A stretch of 64,000 bases of DNA from Siniperca chuatsi (GCF_020085105.1 NC_058056.1:20012429-20076428); one strand, 5' to 3'. Numbered from the stretch's first letter, positions 1 to 20,083 are shown. The notes: generated by a model from the sequence alone, not told the origin. Translations and numbers: made by a program.

Positions 1-340
1 CATTGTGGCCACCTGTTACACCCATATGTGATTTTTGAACATCTCATTCCAAAGTCACAGGCATTAATCTGCTGATGTAACAGCCTCCAGCTTCTGGAGC
101 CTGGCTGAAGGGATTTGCGCACATTCAGCCATAAGAGCATTAGTGAGGTCCAACACTGATGCTGGGCAATAAGACCAGATAAGGCTCCCAGTCTGCATTC
201 CAATTAATCCCAAAGATGTTCGATGGGGTTGAGGTCAGGCCAGTCAAGTTCTTCCACACCAAACTCTGAAAACCTTTCTTTATGGACCTGGTGTTGTGCA
301 CAGGAGCATTGTCAAGTTAAAAGACAAAAGAGCCTTACCC
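1..340 (-). mobile_element. Tc1/mariner-like transposase remnant
   Basis: Read on the minus strand this stretch holds a decayed Tc1-type transposase C-terminal part. A run reading like EELDWP, then DLNPIEHLWD, follows a piece resembling the catalytic-loop coding sequence (an NAP-like stretch near 300-315). This is the D-D-E region of Tc1/mariner elements common in fish. The reading frame is broken and the left end runs off the window. It lies in the intron upstream of the first transporter exon seen here. Family assignment is from recognised motifs, not from a search. Confidence 0.7.
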
Positions 341-543
341 CTGAAGTTTGAAATTTCAAAAGTTTTATTTGTTACTTTCTCATACAATGTGTGCGTTGAA
401 ATGCAGGGTGTTATAAATTTGAGGAAGTGCTGAGAAGGTTAGTGTGCAATAAAGAATGACAATCAGAAGAGTAAAAATAAGAGTTTGAGAAATAAATGAG
501 GCATAAAAATTCTAGAACAAAACATTTATAAATATATGTATGT

Positions 544-571
544 ATGTACTTTATATGTATATAAAGTACAT
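544..571. repeat. Short perfect inverted repeat
   Basis: Two 13-base arms (ATGTACTTTATAT and its exact reverse complement) are separated by 2 bases in AT-rich intron DNA. It could form a small hairpin. No role is evident. Confidence 0.7.
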
Positions 572-708
572 ATCTGTTGGATCTGTATGTGGGCTATGCA
601 TTTTTTAAGTATAGAAGAATATAAGCATGCTAATGTCTAAAATATTACTGTAGCATCAACATTTCCCTTAATTGGCACTAACCAAACCAGACCAAAATTG
701 CACACAAG

Positions 709-750
709 TATGTGGACAGGGTCTATATCCTTTTTGGCCATATAGTGTAT
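709..750. repeat. Terminal-inverted-repeat-like end of the Tc1-type element
   Basis: The stretch carries TATGTGGAC and then TTTTTGGCCATATAGTGTA, which resembles the ends of fish Tc1-like elements (TACACTATATGGCCAAAAGT on the other strand). It may be the far end of the transposase relic at the left edge, about 370 bases away, with the interior mostly lost. Confidence 0.5.
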
Positions 751-968
751 GAATAAACCTAATGTATCACAGGCTAAGTACACAATGTCTTTGATGTTGT
801 AGAATAAAGCTCTTGATTTTGTTCTTTTCACATTATAAGAAAGTGAAGACCACTGACTGTTTCTGTTGTGTAAATACACATGCTCAGCCAGAAGGTGCAG
901 TGTGAGATCAACACTTTCACAACAACGTCCATGACCACGATCTTCTCTCCCTCCTCTCCTCCATGCAG

Positions 969-3951
969 GTACTTCCCCTTTGGCATTGTGTTCCTTGTGG
1001 CAGGGAAGATCCTGGACATGCACGACCCGGCCCACCTGGGAGAGAAGCTGGGCATGTACTTCATCACGGTCCTGTCTGGATTGTTTGTGCATGGCCTCAT
1101 CCTGCTGCCTCTCTTCTTCTACTTCTTCACTCGCAAAAACCCCTTCACGTATATCAGAGGGCTGCTGCAGGCTCTTGTCATTGCCCTGGCCACGTCATCC
1201 AGGTAAGAGGAGACAGGTTTGTTTTTTTATCCCAGCCAGGTAGATGTAGTCCAGTGTCTTGGTTCTCTCTGTCTAAATGGACATGTTTGAGACTGGAGCC
1301 CATTGAGTACCCTGACCTGACCGTTTCCTCTTGTTCTCTTCCTCTGCAGCTCTGCCACATTGCCAATCACCATGAAGTGTCTCCTGGAGAACTGTGGAGT
1401 GGACCGGCAGATCGCTCGCTTTGTGCTGCCAGTGGGAGCTACCATCAACATGGATGGAACAGCCCTGTATGAGGCAGTGGCGGCCATCTTTATCGCTCAG
1501 GTTAATGAGTATGACTTGGACTTTGGCCAGCTGGTCACTATTAGGTGAGAATAAACACTAAACTCATTAACCCCCCATGATAAGTTTTTTGTGTCAAGAA
1601 CTGATTTATTTTACATCTCTAACATCCCGACTCTTGTCTCATCAGTATAACGGCAACAGCAGCCAGCATCGGGGCAGCTGGGATACCTCAAGCTGGTCTG
1701 GTTACCATGGTGATTGTCCTGACCTCTGTGGGGTTACCGCCTGCTGACATCTCGCTGATTGTGGCCATCGATTGGGTTCTGTGAGTCCCACAAAATTATT
1801 ATACTATATAAAGCATCAGTGGGCTTTCTAGGGGCTGTTGGGACATTGTGTAAATTATTTTTTCCACCCCTTTCACAGTGATCGCTTCCGGACGATGATC
1901 AATGTTCTTGGTGATGCCTTAGCTGCTGGGATTATGGCTCATTTATGTAGGAAGGACTTTGAGAAAGCAGCCACTGCTGCTGCAGCTACTACCACTGCTG
2001 CTGCCAATAATGGAGGTGGCCCCCAACGGGTAAGGAGGACAATTTCTATTTGTTCCGGCCAAAGTGCACATGCAAGTGTGAGGATTTAAAAGCCCTGAAA
2101 ACTTGATTTGAAATCTTAAGTATTACTCTAAAGCATTAAATATTAAGCAATTATCAAAGACACATTTCAGGAAAACGAGGCTATGGGAGTCTACACCTAT
2201 ACTAGTGGCTCTGTGAGGCTGTACTTGAGCACAACACTGCTTTGAGCTAAATGCTAGAGTCAGCATGCTAACATGCTCACAATAACAAAGCCAACATAGT
2301 GATGCTACGCAGGTATGTTTACCGTCTTAGTTTAGCATGTTAGCACTCTAACATTTGCTGATCAGACCCAAAGTACTACGGAGCCCCCTAAAGGTCATGG
2401 CGAGAATTATTTTGAGGACTACTTTTGCGTTCCCTCGCAATACTTTTCTTCTTCCATTCCTTCAGAGCCATATGTCTATTTCCGCTCAGCTGCTCCCAGC
2501 GCAACACTACAGTATATTAGCTAATTGAATTTTACTTTGAACTGGGCACAGTTGTACTGAGGAAAAGGAGACGTCTCCAGAGGCGAAATTACAGATGTGC
2601 CGTTGAAACTACCTCATGAAGCTAATGTACAGTATTATGAGTCAAAAAAAGCAACAAACAAGAAGGCAACTGAAATGCTGCAAACAGAGTCTGTGGTTCT
2701 GTCACAGAAAGAGCAGACAGCACTGAACCACTTGCAGAGATACATTAGGAATGCAGGCCGACACAAGCTGGAAAGCTTTTTGCGATTTTGCACAGGGTCT
2801 TCTGTTCTTTGCACAAAACAAATTAAAGTAACCTTCAATGCTGAAACAGGTTTTGGTAGAATGCCTGTTATAATAATGCAATAAGTGATATTCCTTATAC
2901 TATATTGATAATGCTCTATAAAATGACTTCTTTGCAATTTACATCATATATGGTAAGGTGTTCATAAACAATGCTAAATGCATTAACTTGAGAATCTCCA
3001 CATACCTTTCATTACAAATAGACATACGGCTCTGAAGGAATGGAAGAAAAGTATTGTGAGAATGCAAAACATTTTGCGAGGCAATGGAAAAGTAGTCCTC
3101 AAAAAAATATCTCGCCATGACTTTTAGGGGGGCTCCGTAAAGTACAGCTGAGGCTGATAAGAATGTCTTGATTGAAATAACTGTTTTGGTAACTGTGCAT
3201 GTAGGCCCCCACTGCTATTAATAAGAAACTTATTGAGAAAATATGTTTTCGGGGCCTTTAATTAAGTCACAACACTTCAAATATGGACTTTGATGCAGGT
3301 TTTAAAAAGTGACTTTTTAGGGCTTAAGCCATTTTTACCCACTTGTTCTGATGTTTTGATACACTTTGGTCATTTTAGTTAACATTTGGGTGACCATTTA
3401 TTACTACTATATAATCATCAACTTTTTTATGTATTTGGTTATTTTGTTGGTGCATTAGATTGTGTGTGGCTGACTTTCTAAACAACAACATGGCCACAAA
3501 TTGTTTGCCATCTGATCAAAACAATTGGAACGAATTTTCTGATGGCCCTGATATAAAAGAGATCACCTACAGTGACCCATGTGAAACAGTATTCACATTC
3601 ATACATTAGAACTGTGAATAGGATGTGATAGAAAATGCTACTGCTAATTATAGGGGACTTATTTTTTTTACTTCATATTTAATTTCACAGCCATTTTATA
3701 AACTTTCAAAGTCATTTTTGCTCTAAGCCTTCATTCATTTTAACCTTTGAGAACTCCTTTTACTACCTTAACTAACTGTACTGTTGGTGACTTCTTCCCT
3801 ACAGAGAGACACAGTAATCTCCTTTGGTAATCAGAGTGTGGCGTTGTCTGATGCTCCACTGATCACACACCGCTGCGATTACGTGTTTGAGGTGGATGGA
3901 GACAACGTGCTGGAGAGACCTGTGGCCTGCTACAACCTCTGCCAAGTCTGA
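969..3951 (+). CDS. Excitatory amino acid transporter, EAAT5-like (SLC1A family), 3' five coding exons
   Basis: This is a sodium-dependent glutamate/aspartate transporter of the plasma membrane. Coding exons: 969-1202, 1350-1544, 1646-1780, 1879-2029 and 3805-3951 (stop TGA 3949-3951), all with GT-AG introns and matching phase. The gene begins left of the window. Family hallmarks are the Ser-rich SSSSATLP loop (across the first intron), [14 protein letters not shown] in the substrate/Na+ site, and [17 protein letters not shown]. The run [19 protein letters not shown] is closer, as I recall the family, to EAAT5 (slc1a7) and the fish-specific slc1a8/slc1a9 group than to EAAT1-4. After that comes an Ala/Thr-rich tail and a last exon ending YNLCQV, which I do not recognise. 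The 1.8-kb last intron holds a MITE. Membership of SLC1 is near certain; the exact paralogue is open, so no symbol is given. Confidence 0.93.
2379..3137. mobile_element. 759-bp DNA transposon/MITE with long terminal inverted repeats
   Basis: The ends are CGGAGCCCCC and GGGGGCTCCG, flanked by TA on both sides (2377-2378 and 3138-3139). The inverted homology runs inward for more than 100 bases: the left arm through TTCAGAGCCATATGTCTATTT, the right arm from AATAGACATACGGCTCTGAA. Between the arms is an open stretch (2597-2884) whose translation (…[18 protein letters not shown]…) resembles the HECT-like domain fragments often carried by fish transposons. No transposase is visible, so it is probably non-autonomous. 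It sits in the last intron of the transporter gene. The superfamily is unsettled; a TA duplication would suit ISL2EU-like or Tc1-like elements. Confidence 0.8.
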
Positions 3952-4600
3952 GACACTTTTACAGGACGGACAGCAAGGGATACTGCCTTCTACAGCACAT
4001 AGATTCACCTGTTTGGTCTCGTTTAGGACGGAAACCAAAGATTGAGTATATTGTGGTGTTAGGGTTTAGCGGCTTAAATGGATTTTGCCTGTGCCATGCC
4101 GAAAACAAAAACCTTCATTACCTGATGTACTGTACGTCTCCATTCAGTTTAGACAGGAGTTGTGAGGTAACGCACATGTAACCTAAATCTTAAACTGACA
4201 CTCTGAACGCATCTGCAGACATTATGTGTTGCACTGACATGCATTAGATGGATTAGTGTTCATCAGTCAGTGGTGACAGTTAAGAGATTCACAGTAGGGC
4301 TGCCCTTATTAAGTCTGATTGCAGGTTTAGACTTCAGTCATGGTTTTGAGTTGCCTTAATATGATCTGAGTTTTGACAATAATTCTGAGAACTTGAAAGT
4401 AAACAGAAACGGATAGACATGGAGCAAATTCATTTTGATGAAGTGAACCTTTATCTATGTTAGACAACGCATTTATGGATATTGAAGCAACATTAATAAG
4501 AATATTTACATCATGCTAACTAGATTATCATTTGGTGTTTTTATACCTATGCTTTTAATTTTGTGTTCATGTTTTCTAATAAAAACCTGCTGCACTCCAA
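3952..4600 (+). other. 3' UTR of the EAAT5-like gene
   Basis: Noncoding sequence after the stop. A polyadenylation signal AATAAA lies at 4578-4583, followed by GT-rich sequence, so cleavage near 4600 is likely. The transcript then ends about 0.6 kb from the expected end of elavl1, which comes from the other strand. Confidence 0.7.
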
Positions 4601-5204
4601 GTCATGTCAATGACTGGTTTTATTTTAGACCTAATTGTGCGAGAACTTTACTAGGGCCTGTTATGCTTTAGATCAGTGAGGTATATGACCCTAGGCGATA
4701 CTTCTGCTTTTACCAGGCGGTACGTGGAAAGATTGTGTGCGATTTTGGTTTTTATATATATAAAAAAACTCTTGAATGCCCCAGATGGTCAGACCTGTGC
4801 CTTAAAGCTGGCTGCCATCGGTGTTTGTGTGTGTATGAGAGAGATTGAGAGGCACTTTGGAAAAAAGGTCTCAGAAGGTAATAACTGGGCCTACACCATA
4901 TGATCAGTTGAAGGCCAAGTGACATTACAAGATAAATCATCTATCTTCCTGTAACCACAAGACAAATGTTACTACTGAATTATATGTCGTTGCTGTTGTA
5001 TTCCGACACTTCATTTCCGTTTCTACTTGTTGGCATGCTGATGAGTAAAATAGGAAATATAGTCATCTTAGAACAATGCTAACTTAGGTAAAACATTGAT
5101 TTAAAAGTCAAAACTGTGCATTCAGGTCCATATATCTAGCATTTGTCAAGAAAATCCACTTACAGCAAACCCACAATAAGCTTCTGAAGAGACATTTCAT
5201 TCTT
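4601..5204. other. Convergent intergenic gap
   Basis: AT-rich DNA between the two convergent genes. It holds a small TA-rich palindrome near 4750-4770 and no convincing coding or RNA gene. Confidence 0.5.
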
Positions 5205-7982
5205 TCAAATTTTGAAAAGCCACCATGTTTTTATTGAAATGATCCAATGTTAGAAGACATTTAATGGGCTTCAACTTAGTGTCCTTCAAAACCAAGAAAA
5301 CAAAAATCGATCATTAAAAACACTCCAATAAGTAACAAGTATGACCGCATACATTGTCAAATAAATATTTGCACCTCCTCTGATGTAAAATGCACCATTT
5401 CCACTTATAAATTAAGGCGGAATGCAGTTTATTCCAACTGCCCCTAAAACAAATTCACTTGCATCTTTCATGCAATTCCAACCAGACTGCTGAGAAAACT
5501 AAGCAGTAACATAACGTCAGTAGAAAAAAGAAATTATATTAAAAAAAAAGATGACAGTCCAAGACTACAACAAATTTACCTGCTTTGGGCAGTCATGAAA
5601 TATTGCACAAAGTTCAGGATTGGGACATAAAAATAACATGGAATAACATGCTAAACCAAAAAGCACTTTAAAAACCCAAATCTGAAGCTTGTGATGGGAA
5701 TACTCCTTTCAAAAGGGGCAAACAGATTAAAGAGGCATTAATGAAGCATCAGGGGAATTATTGCTGGAAAAAAGTTTTTAAGTGAATCCTAAAAAGTGTT
5801 AGCAGGTACTGTTCTCAGGAATCATTTGCTACTTGTAACTATCACCAAGTGGTTCCTTTGTTCAATTTGTGGTCATCTTAAAACAAGAACAAGTACAGTA
5901 CCGATGCTAATGCGCCACCGTTCAACCACCTTGGAGAAAAAGACAATCTACCAAATTCATCACTATAAAAAGGTGAGCTATGATATGCCAATTATCTTCT
6001 GGGTAATATAATAAGTGTCTCACTGAGCAAGTAAACAAAGCCCTCACTAGTTAAAAGTAATCCCCATTAGACAAAAATCAGAGCAATGGGTTTGGGTCTA
6101 AAAGGCCTAAAGCTTAAAGTGAATGGTGTATATTTATTTGGCGTGTTTAAATATCAAACACAGCTGATGCACAACAAATCTGGCTTCACTGACTTCTACA
6201 CTCGAGCCAATAAATCAAATTTAATTTAAATGTAAAATCGCCCTCCCCAAACAGCTGGGTACCAAAAAGCAGATTTACTGAGCCAGATGTCAATAAAATA
6301 AGCCTGACTTTCAACTCACAACTGCTGAAAAAATGACCGTACCAAAAGTGCCAGCTTCAACTTGCTAATTATGTTTCTCTTCAGTGGTCAAACTTATAAA
6401 AGTGAATGCTGTCATGAAATGTTTGCAGGACAATCACTTCCCTTCAAGTTTTTGTGTACCGGTTAAATAACCGTTTCTCAACTAACATTGGTCCATATAT
6501 TGTTAATTTAAGCCTGTTTCAGACGTTTAAAAGCCTCCAGTGGAAACACTTTTTGTAACCGTCTGTTTTTATTTGACATGGGATCTTTTATCGTCACTGC
6601 AGATTTGCTACTAGAAAAACTTATAGAACAAAACTCCAAACCAAATCTAAAAAAAAGGTAAATAAAAAAAGAAACAAACCAAACAAAACTTTCAGCAAAA
6701 AGAAATAAAATTTAATGGTTTATGCTCAAAGTGAAACAACCAAAACAAAAGGAAGAAAAGAAAGCAAATCTAAACTGAAATAATTAACAAAGGCCATTAA
6801 TTTTTCTCCAAACTAGAGATTCACTCGTTAAAACAAGTTTGTAACTTACAGTGTAACAAATAAAAATCTATGCCTTCAGAAAGAAAAAAAAAATGTTCCA
6901 AACTAAAATAAAACTAATCAACTAAAAGAAAAAAACAAAACAGCAAACTGAACCAAAAGTGATGCTGCTCTCAATCAGCGTCAGATATAACCTTAGTACC
7001 TCTTCAAAAAAAACAACAAAAAAAAGGTGTAAATTTACCTTGTGAAAATCTGCTCAGAAAAAAACTCTTCTGGTGTTATGGGATCAAATCTTTCCCTGCC
7101 TTTGGTCCATCTTGGTTCCCTACTCTTTGACTGGGGTTCATATTCACCAGGACTCTCCTGAAATACAAGTTATAATAAAGACACTTTACACAGGGACAAC
7201 AAAACAAAAAGATTTCCCTCCAGAGCTCGTCATGTTTAAAAGTGTTAAGCTGGTACGAGGGTGAGCAAAGTCATAGATTAACATCAAAAAGACTGATATT
7301 CATAGTAACCTAAAACAGATTGGTTAAAAGTGCTTTGCTCTTGGATTGACTCGAGACAGTGAGTGGTATTGTAGGTCTATGTGTCCACTGGATGATAATT
7401 TAAGGCATCTATTTCTACTTATGATGAGGATCCAGAACAGAGCACTGCTTTTCCAAAAATGAAACAACCACTGGCTACAGGCAAAATATTGTTCTTCACC
7501 TCCTTTACACTAAATCATCCGCTAAAATCTCAACACTTTGAGAACAATTTGCAGGGCTTTCCTTACGCTCCATATTTTCAGTGCACTGCTAAGAACCATT
7601 TGCCTGCCTCCTCTATCTAGTCCCAACAGTTATACATGCAACACATACAGACAGTATTTTAGCTTTTTAGATAATTTTCAAAAGTTATCTTGGGGGTATC
7701 AAGGGATTTTGCCCTCTCCATCCCCTCCCTAAAAATTAAAACTACAGAGTGTCCTCAAGCCACAAGCAAGAGTATAAAGATGAAAACAAAAAAAACAAAA
7801 CAAAACCCACTCTTTTAGACAAGTACAAAGGTGCAGAAGAGTGAACATCTCATTTAATTCTGAATACACTAAAACCCAAACAGATGTGTCAGACTTTGCA
7901 AACTCATACTTCTGCTCTCTCCAATAAAAGCCTGACGGATGTCATTTCCATCTCTCCTCTACACCCGATTGTCCAGCTTTCT
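5205..7982 (-). other. elavl1: Probable long 3' UTR of elavl1
   Basis: About 2.8 kb of AT-rich sequence, with many T-runs on the minus strand, follows the elavl1 stop. The most distal good signal is AATAAA on the minus strand at 5230-5235. A long U-rich 3' UTR is expected for HuR, which binds such sequences and is known to regulate its own mRNA. The true end is inferred; nearer poly(A) sites are possible. Confidence 0.55.
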
Positions 7983-15150
<7,168 letters not shown>

Positions 15151-15260
15151 CAGCTTTTAGGGACAGTTTCTGTTTCTGCTCTTTTCTCCTATTTTTTCCT
15201 TTCTTTGCGACGTTCACTTCCCTCCAAGTCGGCCTCACGTAGTAAAGAAACCGTGGAAGG
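15151..15260 (-). promoter_or_regulatory. elavl1: elavl1 noncoding exon 1 and promoter region
   Basis: On the minus strand a good splice donor (AAAGCTG|GTGAGA, exon end 15151) closes a pyrimidine- and purine-tract-rich segment. CpGs are denser here than in the surrounding 10 kb. This fits a noncoding first exon with a TATA-less promoter just to its right. The start site itself is not resolved. Confidence 0.5.
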
Positions 15261-16373
15261 AGCTACGTGACTAATCCCACCACGCCCACTCGCGTCCAGC
15301 CACGCCTCTGCAGAGGAGACAGCGTGGTCAACATCCACGGTCAACATGCACTACTAAAATATTGCTAAATGGTGTTTTTCTGAAGTTCCTTCAAAAATTT
15401 AGGGCTCCAATCCATGTAAAAGAATATGCTATTATTTGGGATGCAACTGCACAGATCATTTTCGGTTTGTAAAGAATTGTAATCTCATAGAGACTAACAG
15501 TGTTGGCTCTATCAGCATTTTTATTGGATAATAAACCAGTAATAGGCACATCAGATATACTTTGAACTAAGTTACATTTCCTGCAGCAAAATGATTTTGG
15601 TCTTCTATATTTGGTGTTGTAGGCCTACAGTGGAAAAAGGCTTGCTGCAACATAAATACTGCATTAGTCATAGAGTTTGCCCTGATGTTCTGATTGATCT
15701 GTTTGCCCTTTAAGTAAAAAAAAAAAAAAAAAAAAAAAACTTAACATTGTTTAATCTCCTTCTATACCTTAAGACTTTTCCAAATTTTATGAGAATAAAG
15801 CATTGTTATAACAATGCTTTATGGTGATTTCTGTTTTTTTCACTTTCATTAAATGTGCAAGCCCAGTTTGTGGCAAAGGTAGGGATGACAATTTCAATAC
15901 TTCTCCACATATTGGGCTTTACTAAAGTCAGAAGAAGAAAAAATATTTTAGGTAAAAGTTAACAGATTTTGCAATTATCAATAGGCTAAAGTAATCTAAA
16001 CTTAAATTTTTTTTTGGTTGAGGTGGTCATTATGCTAAAAACAAAGAGTAGAGTGCGATGTGAAGCTTATCTTAACACAAAATAGAGGAGGATGTTGGCT
16101 AATCACTGTGTTCAGGTGTTCAGGTTCAGGTACCGTGTGATGTGCAACCAGTATATATACATACTAAGAAATGTGTGTATTAATGTAAATACAAGGGACA
16201 AGTATTCAGATCATGAAGCATGCAATGCAATTGTAAAATAAAGTAAAAAAGTGCTCTGTGTACAAAAATAACATCAAGGATAATACAATGTAACCTTACA
16301 CAGACATGAACCATCATATCACATATCATGATTTGTTTAACAGAAACCTTCATCAACCTGATGGTAACAACTC
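15261..16373. other. Intergenic DNA between elavl1 and the tetraspanin gene
   Basis: No gene seen. It contains a 24-base A run (15716-15739) and a perfect 28-bp palindrome (15795-15822). Confidence 0.5.
15795..15822. repeat. Perfect 28-bp palindrome
   Basis: ATAAAGCATTGTTA is followed at once by its exact reverse complement, with no loop. It lies about 80 bases from a long A run in intergenic DNA. Confidence 0.85.
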
Positions 16374-16739
16374 CATCCATCCATCCATCCATTTTCTACC
16401 GCTTGGTCCCGTTAGGGGTCGCGGGTGACTGGAGCCTATCCCAGTGACTTTGGGCCTTAGGCAGGGTACACCCTGGACAGTGGCCAACTCGTCGCAGGGC
16501 TAACACAGACACAGACAAGGACAGACAACCATTCACTCTCACATTCATTCAATACGGGCAATTTAGAGTTATCAATTAACCTACACATGCATGTCTTTGG
16601 ACGGTGGGAGGAAGCCGGAGAACCCGGAGAGGACATGCAGACTCAGAGAGATTGCGTGATGTTGGTCTGGTCCGGGAATCGAACCCACGATCTCCTTATT
16701 GGGAGGCAGGAGCTTTAGCCGCTCTGCCACCGTGCACCC
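16374..16739 (-). mobile_element. tRNA-headed SINE, full-length copy 1
   Basis: Read on the minus strand the element opens with a tRNA-like head: GCACGGTGGCAGAGCGGCTA (box A-like) and, about 45 bases on, GTGGGTTCGATTCC (box B). It ends in a run of ATGG units (CCAT on the plus strand). The flanks are an 11-bp target duplication, GGTAACAACTC, at 16363-16373 and 16740-16750. Related copies are at 28751-29062 and 36879-37004. The body resembles a family widespread in fish whose tail matches L2-type LINEs. Confidence 0.85.
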
Positions 16740-16779
16740 GGTAACAACTCATATTCACTAAATAGAGAATCTGATACAT

Positions 16780-17169
16780 CACTAAGAATTGTTTGCCCTT
16801 TTATTACCACTCAGCAATATCATACAACATTGTTGAGTCTACACATAAATAGACTGAATGGTGCAACAGTATATTTAAAGTAAGAAACAACTTTCTGTGA
16901 ACCATCGTAATCTATTGGGTGTCAGAAATACCAATAATTAACAATAGTAACTGCATTGCACCAAATATCTTTCACAACTTTAATGTTAGATGTCTTGTAG
17001 TGTACTGAAGTAAACCTGCATTAATCTGCAGTAGTGAGAGTGCCTGCAGCTCAGGAATAATTATTCTAACAACAGTCCCAATAATAATTTGATGAACATT
17101 TACACAATATGACATACTATGTAGTATTATAATATCTGTGCAATGCTGTCCTATCTGTCTTATCTGTCG
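16780..17169 (-). other. Probable 3' UTR of the tetraspanin gene
   Basis: AATAAA on the minus strand at 16800-16805 is the first good signal after the stop codon at 17170-17172. The SINE lies just beyond it. Confidence 0.5.
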
Positions 17170-20022
17170 TTAGTTTTTGTCCAGTACTTGATATTCCATC
17201 AATGGTTGGTCCTTCATCAGTTGTGCCACCGTCAGAAACAAAACAACCTGCATGATAAGAGGAAAGAGAGGAGAGGGGGATTCTGGTTAACTGCCAAATG
17301 AAACAATGCTCAATAATGAACTTCTGAAACTCAACAGATACATTTTTTCATTGGAATAATTAAATGCCACAGTACTGTGTATACACAATATTGATTTATG
17401 AAAAAGCATTGTATAATGCAATAATTCTGACCACCAGCAGTTGTGTTCATCCAAACTTTATTCCTTTAAAGTACCCCATAAATGAACAGCATAACAGTGC
17501 ATATGATGTTTAGAAGGTGTAGAGGACGTTTTGTTGGAATGACTTGGTTCAGAATTATTCATATACTATAGCTGTATAAAGCAAAACTTACAGTATGAGC
17601 AAAATAGTCGTCAATAATTTGATACATTCCAAGGAGAAAAATAGCAGCAATGCTTGTTTTTCCTAAGCCTACCCCTGAACGTCGTTTCAGGTCTGTTTTT
17701 AACAACTCACTTAAAGATGTACTAATCAATATTTTTACTTTACCAATGGCTCAAATGACTATGTCTAATGTGAGAGTCGCTTGTAGTGAAGAACCCACAG
17801 AGAATTATTGGCCAACTTGACAGTTGCTCTCAGCTCTACAGAGCTTTTTAGCCTCTTTCAGCTCATTGTTTTGGTTTAACGATTCACTGCTCTCATCATC
17901 CTTGTTTCAAGTAACTGTTTTCAGTGAAATAGCTCTGAAAAATTCACTGTACTCTGTATAGAAACGTTTAGTCAAATAATCTATTAGTTGATTGACCGAA
18001 AATTAATCTGTAACAATTTTGATAACTGTTGCACACTGGACCAGTGTGTAGGATTTAGTGGCATCTAGCAGATTGAGTGAGGTTGCAGATTGCAACCAAA
18101 TGAATACCGCTCGCCTCACCCTCCCCTTCCAAGCATGTAGGAGAAACTATGGTGGCCGTGAAACTCTCGAAAAACGTGAAAGGCCCTATCTAGAGCCAGA
18201 GTTTGGTTTGTCGGTTCTGGGCTACTGTAGAAACATGGCGGTGCAACATGGCAGCCTCCCTGGAAGGGGACCCGCTCCCTCTGTAGATATAAACGGCTTA
18301 TTCTAAAGTAATGAAAACACAACGATTCTTATTTTCAGGTGATAATACACTACTGAAAACATACTTATGAATATTATATTCCATTTCTGCCATATTCTGC
18401 CAATAGATCCCCCTAAATCTTACACACAAATTAAAGCTAATGTTGTTCTTTATATGCTGGATGTGTAAATAGGCCACTGTTTGCTTACACATTCGCTAAA
18501 ACAACTTTCTAAGGTGGTAATATGTCAATGTTGTGTATACAGCTTGGCCAAAATAAAACGAAAAAAATAATTAATGCAACTTTAAAGAACCACAGATCTA
18601 AAGTAGCAAAAGTCCCTTTCTATCTGTTTTGTTTTTCAATCAGGGTGCATTTTGTATCAAGTGTATACAAAATATTCCGAAAATGTTATGAAGTCTTTCA
18701 CACCTCCACCACAAAAACCAGTGGGAAGCCCCAGATGATAAAACCCAGCACAAACTGTAAGGACATCTCCACCTTCATCTGGCAGCCCTAAAAGAAGAGA
18801 GAGAAGAGAAAGAGAAAGAAAAACCAATCAGACATTCACGCTGGAGCTTTTTTATGTGTATGAGTGTTGAATTTATCTTGATGTCTACCTGCACATAAAG
18901 CTGCCATGGCTGGTCCACAGTGCCATTGCAGGAGGGAAAAGTAGAGTTGCAGCAGCTGTGAGGAACCAAGAGTCCTCCTGTACGGTCAAACCAAGAGGTT
19001 TCCAACCAGTCTCTGTAGTCATGGACACCACAACACTGCAACTAACAGGAACCAAAAGACAAAACATTCTACTATCAATCAGAATAAAATCTTCCAAAAT
19101 AGATCAGTTCAGTTAATGGGAGAGTTTTTGTAGGTAGGACAAAACATCTGTGATTGCACCATAAATTCATGAATGGATTATTTAAGGCCTGCGGTTTGGG
19201 TTGAGATGAGGTACAGCAAATGAGGACCAAGTATCACAGCTGAATGTAGTTTGAGACACCTGTCAATCAAGACAAATACCTCGCAAACATACCCCTCTTT
19301 AAGCCTCAATATCCTCTTAAAGGAAAAATACATTTCCAATTTGCAATCAAGGGAAGATGGAAGATTCTCATTTTCAAGAAAGCATTTAGTGGCCATTAGA
19401 GAAAGTGCAACCCAGCGTGTTTATAAACTGGCTTCAACAGACAGCTTTAGTTGTTTCTGCTTGTTTTCATGTCCCTGCTACTTGCAGTCTTTTGCTTAAA
19501 CACATTATTGGCTATATTGGTATTCTATTCAGGTATATGCTGCTGCTTTGGATAATTTTCATAATGTTGTAGACTTTTTGAAATGGTACATAGTTTTTAC
19601 AAATTTTGCACACCAGATACAAACATGCTTGGGGTATGTGAATCCCTTTATGACCCAGTTCACATGAACACACACCTCCTCTTGTGTAGCATCCACAGTT
19701 TGAGAGTTGGGGTCCTGGCTGCTGCCTGTGTATTTCTGAAACACTCCACTGAGGGGAGCTATCTCTGAATCCAGCTAAACAAAAAGGAAGTCAACACAAC
19801 AAACATAAACATGTTATTTTTTTCCAGAATAATCTGCAGTGTCATGAAAACACAACTGTCCAGTGCACATGAGTTTTTGTTTAACTTGCATACCTTCGTA
19901 TAGTGAAAATAAGCCAACGCTGAAGCCGTACTTTCCAGACAAAAGACCAAAACTAGCAGATAAACAAACTGGAGAAGAAAACACTTTATTATGTACAGTC
20001 CAAACACTGATGCACATACCCA

Positions 20023-20083
<61 letters not shown>

